A DNA stretch of 64,000 bases from Trileptium ribeirensis (taxonomy: Eukaryota; Nematoda; Enoplea; Enoplida; Thoracostomopsidae): positions 1 through 64,000 of the forward strand of contig JASANE010030172.1 of the NCBI GenBank assembly GCA_030248225.1. Direction: 5' to 3'. Made by a program: the position numbers and the translations under genes. Positions 12,151 to 22,503 of the stretch are shown piece after piece (the first letter of the stretch is position 1; every line of letters starts with the position of its first letter). A model generated the notes under the pieces. The model saw only the letters and a list, made by a program, of their open reading frames with translations. It searched no databases and was not told the origin of the DNA.

Positions 12151-12191
12151 TCGTAACGATCCGTAAGGATCTGTTACAATATTATCTCATG

Positions 12192-12212
12192 CCTGATCTG
12201 TGGCAGATCAGG
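12192..12212. repeat. Perfect 9-bp hairpin, right arm
   Basis: CCTGATCTG (12192-12200), loop TGG, CAGATCAGG (12204-12212): the mirror copy of 3362-3382 with no mismatch. Confidence 0.8.
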
Positions 12213-12884
12213 TACAGGTACAGTATAATGTGGCTTTAGCAAGTAAATTTCGTTATACGTATTTATATTAGGCTAATAGACGAACGGCAATTTTACCAAT
12301 TTGAATTACTGGTTAATTAGAAACCCAAAATTCTTCCTTTTCCAAAACTGTAAATTGACATTTTTAATTGATTTTCATCGTAAAAAATTTATGATACGTT
12401 ATTACCAAGGGTTCAAGACAAACTTGAAAGAGTGTTTGACGCTCATGCCAACCCACATAATGTACGGTGCAAAATGCCGAAGTTCATTATATGTCCCACT
12501 TTCAAGGGGTGGGAGGCTAGTTTCTCAGTTTTCCTCTACCTCCCAACTTTCTTTTGCATTGCGTTTGAACACGAACCCGGATGGATTCCGTTAGCTATCG
12601 ACCGTGCTCGCAGTAGGGCCTGTTCGTTGTGAGGATAATGTAAAGTGATTCAGCCAAAGGTGGCAAGTACAGTTAAAATACTACCAAGATTTTGTTACTA
12701 ATACTGGAGGGTGAGGCAACGTAACGGGATACTGCAAAGCTTTATGATAACTATAACGGATGGGTAGTAGCTGAGTACCTTACCGAAGTTTTGCATCTGG
12801 CGTGTCCGAATATACTGTACTCTAACTGCGACCCTTTTTTGTCGGCTGCGTTCTACCGGCCAGCGTTGTCCCATGTAGTAGCCG

Positions 12885-14535
12885 CAAGATAGCCATAAAA
12901 CTACGTCGGTGTAACAATATATACTGCTTTTCTAACGTGGTAATGATGAGATATAAGCTCTGTAGCTGCTTGATAATCATTAAACCACGTCGGTGTAACC
13001 ATTGCGTAGTGTTTTTCTAACGTGATAATGATGAAGTACCAGCTCGGTAGCTGCTCGACAACTATTTAACCACGTCGATGTAACCATTATACACTGCTTT
13101 TAACGTTGTAATGATGAAGTAATAGCTGGATAACCATTAACTACGTCGTTGTAACAATTACACAGTGCTTTTATAATGTGGTAATGATGAAGTACCAGCT
13201 AGGTAACCATTAAACCACGCCGGGGTAACCATCATACACGGCTTTTCTAAAGTGGTAATGATAAAGTACCAGCTCAATAACCATTAAACCATGTCGGTGT
13301 AACGATTATACACTGCTTTTCTAACGCGGTAATGATGAAGTACAAGTTCGATAACCATTAAACCATAGGTGTAACGATTATACACTGCTTTTCTAACGTG
13401 GTGATGATAAAGTACCACCTTAGGTAACCCTTAAACCACGTCAGGGTAACCATTATACACTGCTTTTCTAACGTGGTAATGATAAAGTACCATCTAGATA
13501 ACCATTAAACCACGTCGATATAACCATTATATACTGCTTTTCTAAGGTGGTAATAATAAAGTACCAGCTCAATAACCATTAAACCATGTCGGTGTAACGA
13601 TAATACACTGCTTTTCTAACGCGGTAATGATGAAGTACAAGTTCGATAACCATTAACCCATAGGTGTAACTAACCTATACACTGCTTTTCTAACGTCGTA
13701 GATGTAACGCTTATACAATGCTTTTCTAACGTGCTAATGATAAACTACCAGCTAGATAACCTTTAAATCACGTCGGTGTAACCATTATACACGGCTTTTC
13801 TAATGTGGTAATGATAAAGTACCAGCTCAATAACCATTAACCCATGTCGGTGTAACGATTATATACTGCTTTTCTAACGCGGTAATGATGAAGTACAAGT
13901 TCGATAACCATTAAACCATAGGTGTAACGATTATACACTGCTTTTCTAACGTGGTAATGATAAAGTACCATCTAGATAACCATTAAACCACGTCGATATA
14001 ACCATTATATACTGCTTTTCTAACGTGGTAATGACGAAATACCAGCTCGATAACCATTAAACCACGTCGGTGTAACGATTCCACACTGCTTTTCGAACGT
14101 CGTCGATGTAACGATTATAATCTGCTTTTCTAACGTGCTAATGATAAACTACCAGCTAGATAACCATTAAACCACGTTGGTGTAACCATTATACACTGCT
14201 TTTCTAACGCGGTAATGATGGAGTACAAGTTCGATAACCATTAAACGATAGGTGTAACGATTATACACTGCTTTTCTAACGTGGTAATGATAAAGTACCA
14301 CCTAGATAACCATTAAACCACGTCGATGTAACCATAATACACTGCTATTCTAACGTGATAATGATTGAAGTACCAGCTCGATAACCATTAAACCACGTCA
14401 GTGTAACGATTATACACTGTTTGTCCAACATGGTAATGATAAAGTACCAGCTAGATAACTATTACACGACGTCGGTGTAACGATTATACACTGGATTTAT
14501 ATCGTGGTAATGATAAAGTACCAGTTAACTCAGCT
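12885..14535 (-). repeat. ~75-bp tandem satellite, right arm
   Basis: Reverse-complement array of 1036-2690 in the same unit order, including rare variants such as the shortened unit around 14085-14110. Retention of unit order indicates copying or conversion of the whole array, with little independent satellite turnover since. Confidence 0.9.
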
Positions 14536-15304
14536 AGAAGGCACCGACGCTTCTTCTTTGGTACTGCTTTAACAGCGGGCGTATTCCTTGGTCTTTATTT
14601 TCCAATTCTTGTTTCCTTGCTTCCCATTATTCTTTGAACCTTTTTGCGTCTTTTGTATGGCTTATTGCTCTTCTTTTCGCAGCTTGTGTTCCGATTGGTA
14701 CTTTCCTTCCCATACTATTTCTTGTCGATAATTCGATTCATTCTTTCTAGTTTTCGTGGAAAGTATTCCGGATTGCTCTAATTTTGCCAACGCATGTTGT
14801 CTCGGTAAATCTGCATCTGGTTCATATACCTCGAACTCGATAGCTTATAGTGCTTCGACCAGTTTTTCGTCAATTGCCTTCGGTTCAGTTTTAACGACTG
14901 ATTTGAGCGACTATACTGTGAATTTAGTGATTGGAGTGACTGGTAGTTGCTATACGTAAACATTGAAATCGTACTTTGAAATGATTTTTGATCTTTGAAC
15001 AAAAACACCAAATTTAGGAACTTTGGATAAGTAGTAAAATGGGGTAGGTATAATGAACAAAATAGTGAAAACTTGGATTTTTGGGAACTTGGAGTGCTTT
15101 GGGACCAATAATCCTCCTGGTAGCCTACCGGATCCCCAGCACCCATGACAAATGACAAAAATAGAAATAAAACTAGTAACTATATCGATATTGCAGAACG
15201 TAATGAAGTATAGGTACACCAATGCCTTTTCCGTGTACAACCAATCAGCTCTCGATATGCGTCAATATGCTATATGTGGATATCGCACAAAAATACACAA
15301 GTTA

Positions 15305-15558
15305 GAACAAAACTAACACCAGCAATAAGTCTCCCATGCCCGAAAGCCCAACAAGTGCTAGCTATAAGCTTCCCAGGACGTAACAATAAAATTAGGAATT
15401 TTGGGTCGATGAACCATGGCGACGCCATACCCCTGTACCCATAAAGCCATGAATCGCAGAACAAAATTAACACAAGCAATGAGTTCGCCATGCCAGGAAA
15501 CCCCCAAGTAAAACTTTTCGGCAGCCCAGGACGTCAGAACAAATTTTCGAATTTTATG
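15305..15558 (+). repeat. Arm-tip repeat, two diverged ~155-bp units
   Basis: Two diverged units start with GAACAAAA at 15305 and 15459. Each runs through AACACnAGCAATGAGT-like sequence and a CCAGGACGT box to an AATTTT tract. The mirror copy is at 1-254. The same family reappears at 18603-19370 and 36840-38290, where the AATTTT tract continues into GGGTCGAGG. In this arm that continuation is replaced by the LINE 3' end. Confidence 0.75.
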
Positions 15559-15583
15559 CTTACCGATGTCCCAAATCGGTAAG
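15559..15583. repeat. Terminal hairpin of the LINE 3' UTR
   Basis: CTTACCGAT (15559-15567), 7-nt loop, ATCGGTAAG (15575-15583). It lies at the very 3' end of the minus-strand LINE. 3'-terminal stem-loops recognised by the reverse transcriptase are known for CR1/L2-group elements; recognition here is inferred. Confidence 0.7.
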
Positions 15584-15715
15584 TTAGATAAACAAGCACA
15601 GTTGTTGAGATGTTTCGTTCCGAAATGGGATCATTGCCAACCCATTATGTTGGCTCGTAATGGTCGATTGATTTGTCAACTGCAATAAAAATACACAGCG
15701 ACAGCGACAAAAAGA

Positions 15716-18325
15716 TCAGTTTTGCAGCGCCTGCGAGTCATGGAGACGTCGTTTAAAAATAAGCGTGGTCGGAGAAGAGACTACAGTTTCCGGCAGATTA
15801 TTCCAAATATTGATGGCTCGTTGAGAAAAGAAGTTAAGTCGGACATTTAGGCGTGGAGTTTGTGTGTGACGGAGCTTCAGGTCATGGCCGCGATAAACTG
15901 GTCCGCCATAAAATTTAAACATTCTAGACATATCATAATCAAGGATGCCATGGATAATTTTGTGAATGAGAATGAGGTCAGATCTGGTACGCCGAGTTTC
16001 GAGAGATTGAAGTCCCAAATAGTTTAGCCTTTCTTGATAAGACAGATCACGAATGGCAGGTATAAGTCGGGTGGCGCGTCTCTGTACTTTTTCCAAAAGA
16101 TTTATCTCACGTTGTGTATACGGATTCCAGACAGAACTGCAGTATTCAAGCTTTGGTCTAACTAATGTGTGATAGAGTGGTAGGAAATTAGTTTTATCCC
16201 AATAACGCCACGTTCGAGCTAGCAGTCTAATCACACGTAAAGCGTCTGTAGCTGCTCGTGCACAATGAGCAAAAGATTTCAAATTTGACGAAATAACGAC
16301 ACCTAAATCTTTGACTTCAGAGACTGCAGGAATAGTGAAGTTGTTGATTTGGTATTCAGTTTGAGGATTGTTTCTACCGAAATGAACGCAGGCAAACTTG
16401 TTAACATTAAACTCTAGGTGCCATGTGTCAGCCCACTTAGATAACGAGTCAAGATCGTTTTGCATATCGGATTTATCAACATTAGTGAAATTACCGTGAA
16501 GACGCCGAAGCAATTTTGTATCATCAGCGAACTTCCAAATGCCCGAGCTAACAGTATCATCCAAATCGTTTACGTAGAACAAAAATAGTATCGGCCCCAG
16601 GACAGTACCTTGCGGTACCCCTGAGGTAACGTCAACAGATTCGGATATCGCATCTCGAACCCTAACTTGTTGCGTTCTGTTAGATAGAAACGCCCTAATC
16701 CAACTCAAAAGCGGGTCAGCAATTCCGTAGCTGGAGAGTTTTTCTATTAGCCCTTTATGAGAAACCTTGTCGAAGGCTTTTCTTAGATCGACATAAATGA
16801 CGTCAGCACTATCGCCATCATTAATGATTTTAGTTACGGACTCGAGATAATCGATAAGTTGAATTTCGCATGAACGGTTTGGGCGAAACCCGTATTGCGA
16901 ATTATACAGAAGTTTATGACGATTTGCATAGGCGAGTAGTGTTTGTGCAACTATACGTTCCATGATTTTACATGTACAAGAACTAAGGCTCACTGGTCGA
17001 TAGTTTGAACAATGCTGTCTCGATCCAGACTTAAAAAGAGGTGTCACGTAACTAATCAACCAGTCACTAGGTAATACAGCTGATTCTAGCGACGCATTAA
17101 ATAATTTAGATAGGTATGGAGAGATAACGTCAGCGCATTTGCGCAGAATAAAGTTAGAGATGCCGTCCGGTCCACAAGAAAAGGAATATTTAGTTTTGTT
17201 TATTGCGGATTTTACATTGTCAATTGAGAAATCACAATGGGTGAGTGATTCTTTAGTGCGTAAAGCACACGACGTAGAACACGAGGTATCGTTACCGAAG
17301 ACAGATGCGAAGTATCTATTCAGAGCTGTTGCCGTATCAAAATCAGTACAAGTTAAATTACCATCACTCAATTTGATCGGACCAACTTTAACTCTAGTGG
17401 TTTGCTTGCTATTTACATAGGCCCAAAAACATTTGGGTTCCGATTTGATGTTTTGTGTCAGCTTTCTTTCAAAAACCCAGATAGCTCGGTTAGATTCATC
17501 CATGACTAATTTACTTCGTTGCTTGTAACAATTTAAAGAAGCCGCTGTGTACGTTCTCTTGTAAGTTCGATAAGCGTTTCTTTGTGATCTAATAGCATTT
17601 CTTGTACGATAATTCATCCACAGCGGTTCTACTTTGGAACGAATGCGAAGAGGTGATGTGGCTGCAGCTATTGCGGAATTTATAGAGCATCGGAAACTGC
17701 TCCAAGCAATATTTACGTCGTTAAGGTTTATTTCACTTAGCATGGCAAGTTCGTTGACTACAGAGCACCAATTTGTTCGATTTAGGTTGAGTTTTTTCTT
17801 ATGCGCTGGAGGCAAAAATTTAGTATAAACTGTTATATCGAATGTAATTGCAAAGTGATCACTGGATCCAAGTCCGGGTCCTGTTTCAACGTTATCAATC
17901 ATATTATCCTGGTTGGCGAAGACTAGATCAATAATGGCATTGTTTCGGGTTGACTGATGAACGTACTGAGTAAGGTTTGCGTTGATAATTGCGTCCATGA
18001 ATGAGTCACAGTGCGGTGGCCATTGCAAAGTTTGCCAATTAATATCCCGATAGTTAAAGTCGCCAACTACAACCAAATGTGAATAAGACAAGTTGCTTAA
18101 GTTATTGATTATGTTGAAAACCTTGTTATCAGAGTCAATAGTATTTGATGGCGACCGATATAAACATATAAATAGCAGAGCGTCATTACCTTGCAGAGGA
18201 ATATGAACTGCAGATATATCTTCATATCCGAAAGAGACGTCGAATTTTTCAGCAGGATTTAGCCAGTTTGCTATATATACAAGAACTCCGCCTCCCAAAG
18301 CGGAGGTCCGGTCCGAGCGAAACAT
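15716..18325 (-). CDS. LINE ORF2 protein: endonuclease and reverse transcriptase (CR1 clade)
   Basis: An 869-codon open frame encodes the engine of target-primed reverse transcription. The APE-type endonuclease is at residues ~1-165, with GDFNYRDINW at ~88-97 (a CR1-typical motif) and catalytic SSDH at ~154-157. The reverse transcriptase is at ~400-700, with SNYRPVSL, YGFRPNRS, YVDLRKAFDKVSH, GVPQGTVLGP and the active-site FADD at 599-602. A C-terminal region follows with RRATRLIPA and LGLQSLETRRTR, as in CR1 and L2 proteins. The listed start is only the first Met after a frameshift. The upstream endonuclease sequence lies in another frame at 18400-18590 (KSVLFNARSLVNKID) and joins through ...CFDVIAVCESWG. 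The frame is otherwise intact, so the copy is fairly young, though 5'-truncated and unable to move on its own. Confidence 0.92.
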   Translation of the reverse strand: MFRSDRTSALGGGVLVYIANWLNPAEKFDVSFGYEDISAVHIPLQGNDALLFICLYRSPSNTIDSDNKVFNIINNLSNLSYSHLVVVGDFNYRDINWQTLQWPPHCDSFMDAIINANLTQYVHQSTRNNAIIDLVFANQDNMIDNVETGPGLGSSDHFAITFDITVYTKFLPPAHKKKLNLNRTNWCSVVNELAMLSEINLNDVNIAWSSFRCSINSAIAAATSPLRIRSKVEPLWMNYRTRNAIRSQRNAYRTYKRTYTAASLNCYKQRSKLVMDESNRAIWVFERKLTQNIKSEPKCFWAYVNSKQTTRVKVGPIKLSDGNLTCTDFDTATALNRYFASVFGNDTSCSTSCALRTKESLTHCDFSIDNVKSAINKTKYSFSCGPDGISNFILRKCADVISPYLSKLFNASLESAVLPSDWLISYVTPLFKSGSRQHCSNYRPVSLSSCTCKIMERIVAQTLLAYANRHKLLYNSQYGFRPNRSCEIQLIDYLESVTKIINDGDSADVIYVDLRKAFDKVSHKGLIEKLSSYGIADPLLSWIRAFLSNRTQQVRVRDAISESVDVTSGVPQGTVLGPILFLFYVNDLDDTVSSGIWKFADDTKLLRRLHGNFTNVDKSDMQNDLDSLSKWADTWHLEFNVNKFACVHFGRNNPQTEYQINNFTIPAVSEVKDLGVVISSNLKSFAHCARAATDALRVIRLLARTWRYWDKTNFLPLYHTLVRPKLEYCSSVWNPYTQREINLLEKVQRRATRLIPAIRDLSYQERLNYLGLQSLETRRTRSDLILIHKIIHGILDYDMSRMFKFYGGPVYRGHDLKLRHTQTPRLNVRLNFFSQRAINIWNNLPETVVSSPTTLIFKRRLHDSQALQN

Positions 18326-18398
18326 AGAGTATTTTGGTATGTCGAGTTCAGAGTTGCAGATACTAGGGCGTCCCCATGACTCGCAAACGGCAATAACA

Positions 18399-18602
18399 TC
18401 AAAACATTTTTTAAAACAAAAGCCCGAAATAAATCTATTTTGTTAACTAAGCTTCTGGCATTAAATAAAACGGATTTCAATTTACGTTCATTATTTAAAT
18501 TATCAGATTTTACTTGTTTTGCAACGTCTCGTGAAATAGATTGTTCTGCAACACTATTATACGTTACATTATCAAATGTATCAACAATTAAACTACGAGT
18601 TA
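18399..18602 (-). pseudogene. Frameshifted start of the LINE endonuclease
   Basis: The minus strand encodes LKSVLFNARSLVNKIDLFRA, the standard beginning of CR1-type endonucleases (NARS followed by K/L-rich residues). The frame is lost at a TTTTAAAAAA tract (18403-18412), and the protein continues in the -1 frame into the main ORF. Upstream of this the sequence leaves the LINE and enters the host repeat. Confidence 0.75.
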
Positions 18603-19370
18603 AATTTTGGGTCGAGAAAACACAGGGCTGCCATACTTCAAACCCCATGAACCGGAACCTTAATCGAAAAACAAAAAAGGCATGCGCATTTATCATTTGC
18701 TATGAAATAAAGCTAACCAGAGAAAAATTCGTAGATTAAGATAAAAATAACCTTGCCGCCGTGAAGGGTACTAAAATGGGGTGAATAATCCCCATTTTGA
18801 CCTCTGACCACAAACCATGGCGGCTCCATACCCTCGTACCAATGGAACCATGGGTCAAAGACCCAAACCAGCACTGGCAATGAGTTTCCCAAGCCCTAAA
18901 ACCTCCAAGTAAATATTTTTCGGCAGCCCAGGACGTCTGAACAAATTTTCAAATTTTGGGTCGAAGAACGATTGGGGCGCCATACCCCCGTATTTCAATT
19001 TCCATAAATCCAGACCCGGAGCCTTTCGAAAAACAAAAAAAAAGAGGCACCGGCATTTATCATTTTACTATGAAATAAAACTAAACGGAGCAAAAAATTC
19101 GAAGGTTAAGATAAAACCTTGCTTCCGTGAAAGGTACTAAAATAAGGTAAAATCGGGCAAAAACACCACATTTTTACCCCTGACCCCTGAACCAGACCCC
19201 AAATAAAAAACGCTCGGGATGTATACGGTAAATAGACCATGTCAGTTCGAATGAGCCCGATCATAAAAATCTGCTAAGTCGTTCCCGAGTTATGGCCGAT
19301 CACACACACAAACGGAATTAAAAAAATCACACCTGCAACACACAATCTCAACTACTGTTATATTATTTTG
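18603..19370 (+). repeat. Arm-tip repeat family resumes beyond the LINE
   Basis: After the LINE the sequence continues as AATTTTGGGTCGAG, then blocks ending CGAAAAACAAAAA and ATTTATCATTT, a second unit with CAGCCCAGGACGT at ~18927, and a tail ending ACACACAATCTC near 19350. The same order of blocks is found at 37195-38280. This is most simply the continuation of the palindrome's right arm, split by the LINE. Confidence 0.7.
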
Positions 19371-19920
19371 TTTAGATGGGGTAGGGTTGGACGGTATTTT
19401 GATTATGACGGCTATCGGAATTAGAAATGGGAGGGGATTCGTCACTCGAAGATGTGGTGTCCGTACGCGTGGCCAGTAGAATGCCGGCGGAAAACTATGC
19501 TAGGTTCTTTTACTTGGCGCGCGTTTATTCTACCTCCGCGTACTTTGACTCGTATGGCGCTACGGCGTGTCTATTTCGATTTGCTCAATAGGACGTTACA
19601 GCATAACACCAAGAAAGCCAAAGTTATAACGTTTATTTGGAATTAGTATAATACGTCAATAACTCGTTGCACGCCAGGTTAGTTTTAGACCAAGTTAAAC
19701 ACTGCAAAATATGTGCCACCTATGCGCCTATTAGTTTTCGAATACTTTTAGCCATTCGCTTCAGCTGTACACCGTTAAAATTTCGCTTAGATTTTGATTC
19801 GTTTCACTTCGATTTTGGTTGAGTGAGCCTTGCTTTTTATATTTTCTCAAAATCAGGGTTGAGCGCACTATTATTCTAAGTAGTGTTATTTGGTAAGTTA
19901 GCGTTAGGTTACGTGTTAGT
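19371..19920. other. Anonymous segment with no recognised gene
   Basis: The segment 19440-19640 is GC-richer than its surroundings and has a 64-codon plus-strand frame without recognisable similarity. The rest is AT-rich. No splice-consistent exon or repeat end was identified. Confidence 0.4.
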
Positions 19921-20135
19921 AACTTTTCCTCTTTTGACGTTTGTACGAAGCCTTCCGGACGACTAGACCCATACGTTTATTTATGTACCTTAACCTTTTC
20001 CTTAGATTTACACTAATAGGTTCCTTAAGCTTTCCTCTTTTGAGGTTTGTGCGAAGCCTTCCAGAGGACTATAACCGTACGTTTATTTAAGTACCTTAAC
20101 CTCGGCCTTAGATCTGCTAATAGTTTCCTTAGCAC
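19921..20135 (+). repeat. Tandem duplication, ~107-bp unit
   Basis: Two diverged copies, 19921-20027 and 20028-20135, both with TTTCCTCTTTTGA, GCGAAGCCTTCC or TACGAAGCCTTCC, CGTACGTTTATTT-like and GTACCTTAACC blocks in the same order. Confidence 0.75.
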
Positions 20136-20152
20136 CAACAGTATCCGGACAG

Positions 20153-21732
20153 CAGGGAATAACCGGAACCGAAATTTACCGGAACCGGAACCAGCAACCG
20201 GAACCGTCCATTTAAACCGGAACCGAAACCTGGTCTTCGAAATTTATATATAGTAAAACAGATGATAGAAGAAATGAAGGTATAGTGGATTTAAAATGCA
20301 TTAAAATAACTTTTACATTAAACTTAATGTATTGCGATGGTATTATTGCCTTTCTGAAACTTTAAAGAGACTGAGGAAGCTAATAATGTTTATTTATCGA
20401 TCAAATATGTCGGTTTTTGGACATTCAGAGCAAAAATGTCTTCCACTATACACCGTTTGCGTATACTGCGTCAAATCGAATGGGCTTACAAAGCTTGGAG
20501 CGTATAATACACACTTTCGCTCTGTCTCCAGTCGCCTGGCTTTACTACACATACGTTTGTTGCATGTTCTTCTGTAGGAAACTTAAAATTATTGGTTTAT
20601 ATGATTCTAAGAGAAAATAATAGATAGAAGGTAATTTTCTGATCATTGGTCAGAGACACTGTTAAGGCTGGCGTTGGACAAACAGTGCCCGCCAGTTAGA
20701 TCATAATGATGATAACTTTCTAATCAGAATACTATAAATGAGACACACTGTGATGCTGCTCGCACAGTTTCAATAAATACAGTTCATTGCCAAGAAAGCA
20801 GATTCTAGCTGCGTTGCAGATAACGTTAGTTTACTTCAATTTAGACTGATTTACCAAGTTTACAAGCGCACTGGCGGGTGCTTGACGCAATTTATGTTAG
20901 CCAAGCATACCCTAAGTACTTCTGCGTAAGCCATACTCTGTTACCGAGTTGGATCGGTTTAATTCAAACGTATCCCACAGACTTCTAGATGTGTAAAATA
21001 GCTGCTGCAAGCATCGTCCTGGCTTTGATTTAACAAACTCCTGCAGGTTATTATGAAAAATTCCTGCTCAAATTATGTGCCCTACTTACGTTTCACACGG
21101 AAAATTGGTTAGTTAATCTTTTCTTTTGCTTGGCATTATTGGAGCTTGATCATTGTATAATATATTACATATGTTGGGATTACAGGATGAAGCAAAAAAC
21201 TTGGAAAATTTCAAAGAAAATCTTTAAACCGGAATTCCGGTTCCGGTATGGTTTTTGCCCTTTGCCGGAACCGCAACCGGAACACGACTTTCGCCGGAAC
21301 CTGAATTCCGGTTACTCCCTGATATATATATTGTATATAATATGCATATATAATATGCAATATGTATATATATTGTATATAATATGTACATATAATATAC
21401 AATATATAAATTATATAATATTGTATATATATAAATACAATCATAATAATTAATGTATTAAAATGAATAATTTTGTTGGCAATATTTGTATACGGCGCTT
21501 GAGGTGTTTTTCAACATTAAATCCGAAACAACTTATGATTTTTTAAACGATGGTCGCTATATTTCACGATTGTGCAACAGCTATGGTTATGCTGTAATAT
21601 ATATATTGTTAACAACCGGGCGATTTTATTGATTCTTGAAAGACAATTTTCATCGTTGGATTGAAAGACAATTTTCATCATCCGGTTTAAATGAACGGTT
21701 CCGTTGCTGGTTCCGGTTCCGGTTATTCCCTG
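20153..21732. mobile_element. Non-autonomous DNA element with CAGGGAATAACCGG termini
   Basis: The left end 20153-20220 (CAGGGAATAACCGGAACC, then CCGGAACC repeats and TTTAAACCGG) is inverted at 21682-21732 (CCGGTTTAAATGAACGG to GGTTATTCCCTG). An extra right-end-like copy lies inside at about 21229-21321. Both right ends abut ATATATA-rich tracts. The CAGGGA termini suggest a hAT-like family. No transposase is recognised in the interior, and no clean target duplication is visible. Confidence 0.6.
21322..21450. repeat. TA-rich microsatellite
   Basis: ATATATAT/TGTATATAAT low-complexity DNA. A similar tract follows the second right end at 21733-21800. The open frames rich in Tyr and Ile across it are low-complexity artefacts. 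Confidence 0.8.
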
Positions 21733-21825
21733 ATATATACATATTGTATATTATATATACATATTATATAATTTATATAATATTGTACACATATGTAACT
21801 ATATCGTTATTATTAAATACATTAT

Positions 21826-22082
21826 TATCAAATGTCCATCAAATATAAGCAAGCGAGGTCTTAGTTCACAGCTTGCGTTGTCGATGTCTCTTGTGTTTTC
21901 TTCGAACAGTTTGAACCAATGAAAAATAACTCTGAGTCCATCCATCCGCTATCACTAGCATAATGCCATGGATAGGTCTGATCCTTCGGAATAGTTGGTC
22001 GCCAGGTTGATTGAACCTGTTTTCCTTTATGAACAATGAGTGGAGGTAGTGCCAGCCCAGCCGTAGCACACACACCAAGCAC
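21826..22082 (-). pseudogene. pogo/DDE_1 transposase pseudogene, C-terminal part
   Basis: Continuation of the pseudogene split by the hAT element. It reads LGVCATAGLALPPLIVHKG, then DSGWMDSELFF, a frameshift, and HWFKLFEENTRDID followed by LLIFDGH, which holds the second catalytic Asp of the DDE_1 domain. The sequence is cut off after this point by TA-rich DNA next to the 20153-21732 element, so the third catalytic acid and the element end are missing. Joining across the hAT element restores a sensible protein order (...ENTIVL / GVCATAGL...), which supports nested insertion. Confidence 0.85.
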
Positions 22083-22245
22083 CCGGCTTTATTTTATAGG
22101 GGGGGGGGGGAAGGGGGGGGTCGACCCCTCTCGGACCTGTCCCACCCTATTTGGGTTGTCCCCCTAAACGCCGACCCCTATTTTTTTGCGATTTCGACCC
22201 CTTAAATTTTTTTCAAGAAAAATTCTTCGACCCCTTATCGACCCC
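22083..22245. repeat. hAT left subterminal repeats
   Basis: A G-run (22099-22120) is followed by several TCGACCCCT/GACCCCTAT boxes. Such motif clusters are usual transposase-binding sites in hAT subterminal regions. Confidence 0.6.
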
Positions 22246-22503
22246 TTTGGAAAACTATATATATGTATTCAAAATACTTACTGCTGCTACAACGGGCAGC
22301 GCAGCACCACGCCGTCATTTCTGCCGCTGGTCCACCGTCGTTCCGTTTGTGCGAATCGTGTTCCGTGCTCGTTTGGATGTTATCGCCGCAAGGTTTGCCC
22401 ACATTTTGACGAAAACTATCGAATGATCCAAACCAACACACCACGGACCCTCCCCGCCCCCCCCACGCGCCGGCCCTTCGTGGCCGGACTTTCTGTAGTT
22501 GGG

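Larger units (their letters stand above)
1..15558. mobile_element. Giant palindrome: ~7.3-kb inverted arms around a short core
   Basis: The sequence from 1 to about 7369 returns as its reverse complement from about 15558 back to 8212. Paired anchors give a nearly constant coordinate sum: 1/15558 (15559), 2940/12632 (15572), 3362/12212 (15574), 5219/10387 (15606), 6450/9128 (15578) and 7224/8346 (15570), so the arms are collinear with small indels. The outer ~3.4 kb and the stretch 5980-7200 look nearly identical between arms, while 4000-5000 is visibly diverged. No transposase or other recognisable protein is encoded. Long arms holding tandem repeats resemble fold-back (FB/Galileo-like) elements, but a segmental inverted duplication is also possible. 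The ends are not defined: the left arm touches the window edge and the right tip is interrupted by a LINE. Confidence 0.9.
8212..15558 (-). repeat. Right arm of the giant palindrome
   Basis: Mirror image of 1-7369 with the same internal order reversed. A 22-bp tandem duplication (9248-9269 and 9270-9291) is present only here; the left arm has a single copy near 6305-6330. Small indels distinguish the arms, for example a 4-bp difference near 14850 relative to the left arm at about 722, so this is not a perfect copy. Confidence 0.85.
15556..18602 (-). mobile_element. 5'-truncated CR1-type LINE
   Basis: A non-LTR retrotransposon inserted in the arm-tip repeat. AATTTT flanks it on both sides (15550-15555 and 18603-18608), a plausible short target-site duplication. 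On the minus strand it starts inside the endonuclease region of ORF2, so ORF1 and the extreme ORF2 start are missing. It ends with a 3' UTR whose last ~25 nt form a 9-bp hairpin (15559-15583). A single frameshift lies in the endonuclease region. Confidence 0.9.

Noticed and set aside
1..15558. Palindrome as a simple assembly or library artefact
   Set aside because: The arms differ by indels, an arm-specific duplication and strongly diverged sections, and a LINE interrupts the right tip. A hairpin artefact would give near-identical arms throughout. Raw reads are still needed to be certain.
20650..20840. Possible solo LTR (TG start, TATAAATGAG, AATAAA)
   Set aside because: The terminal CA, target duplication and a second copy could not be shown.
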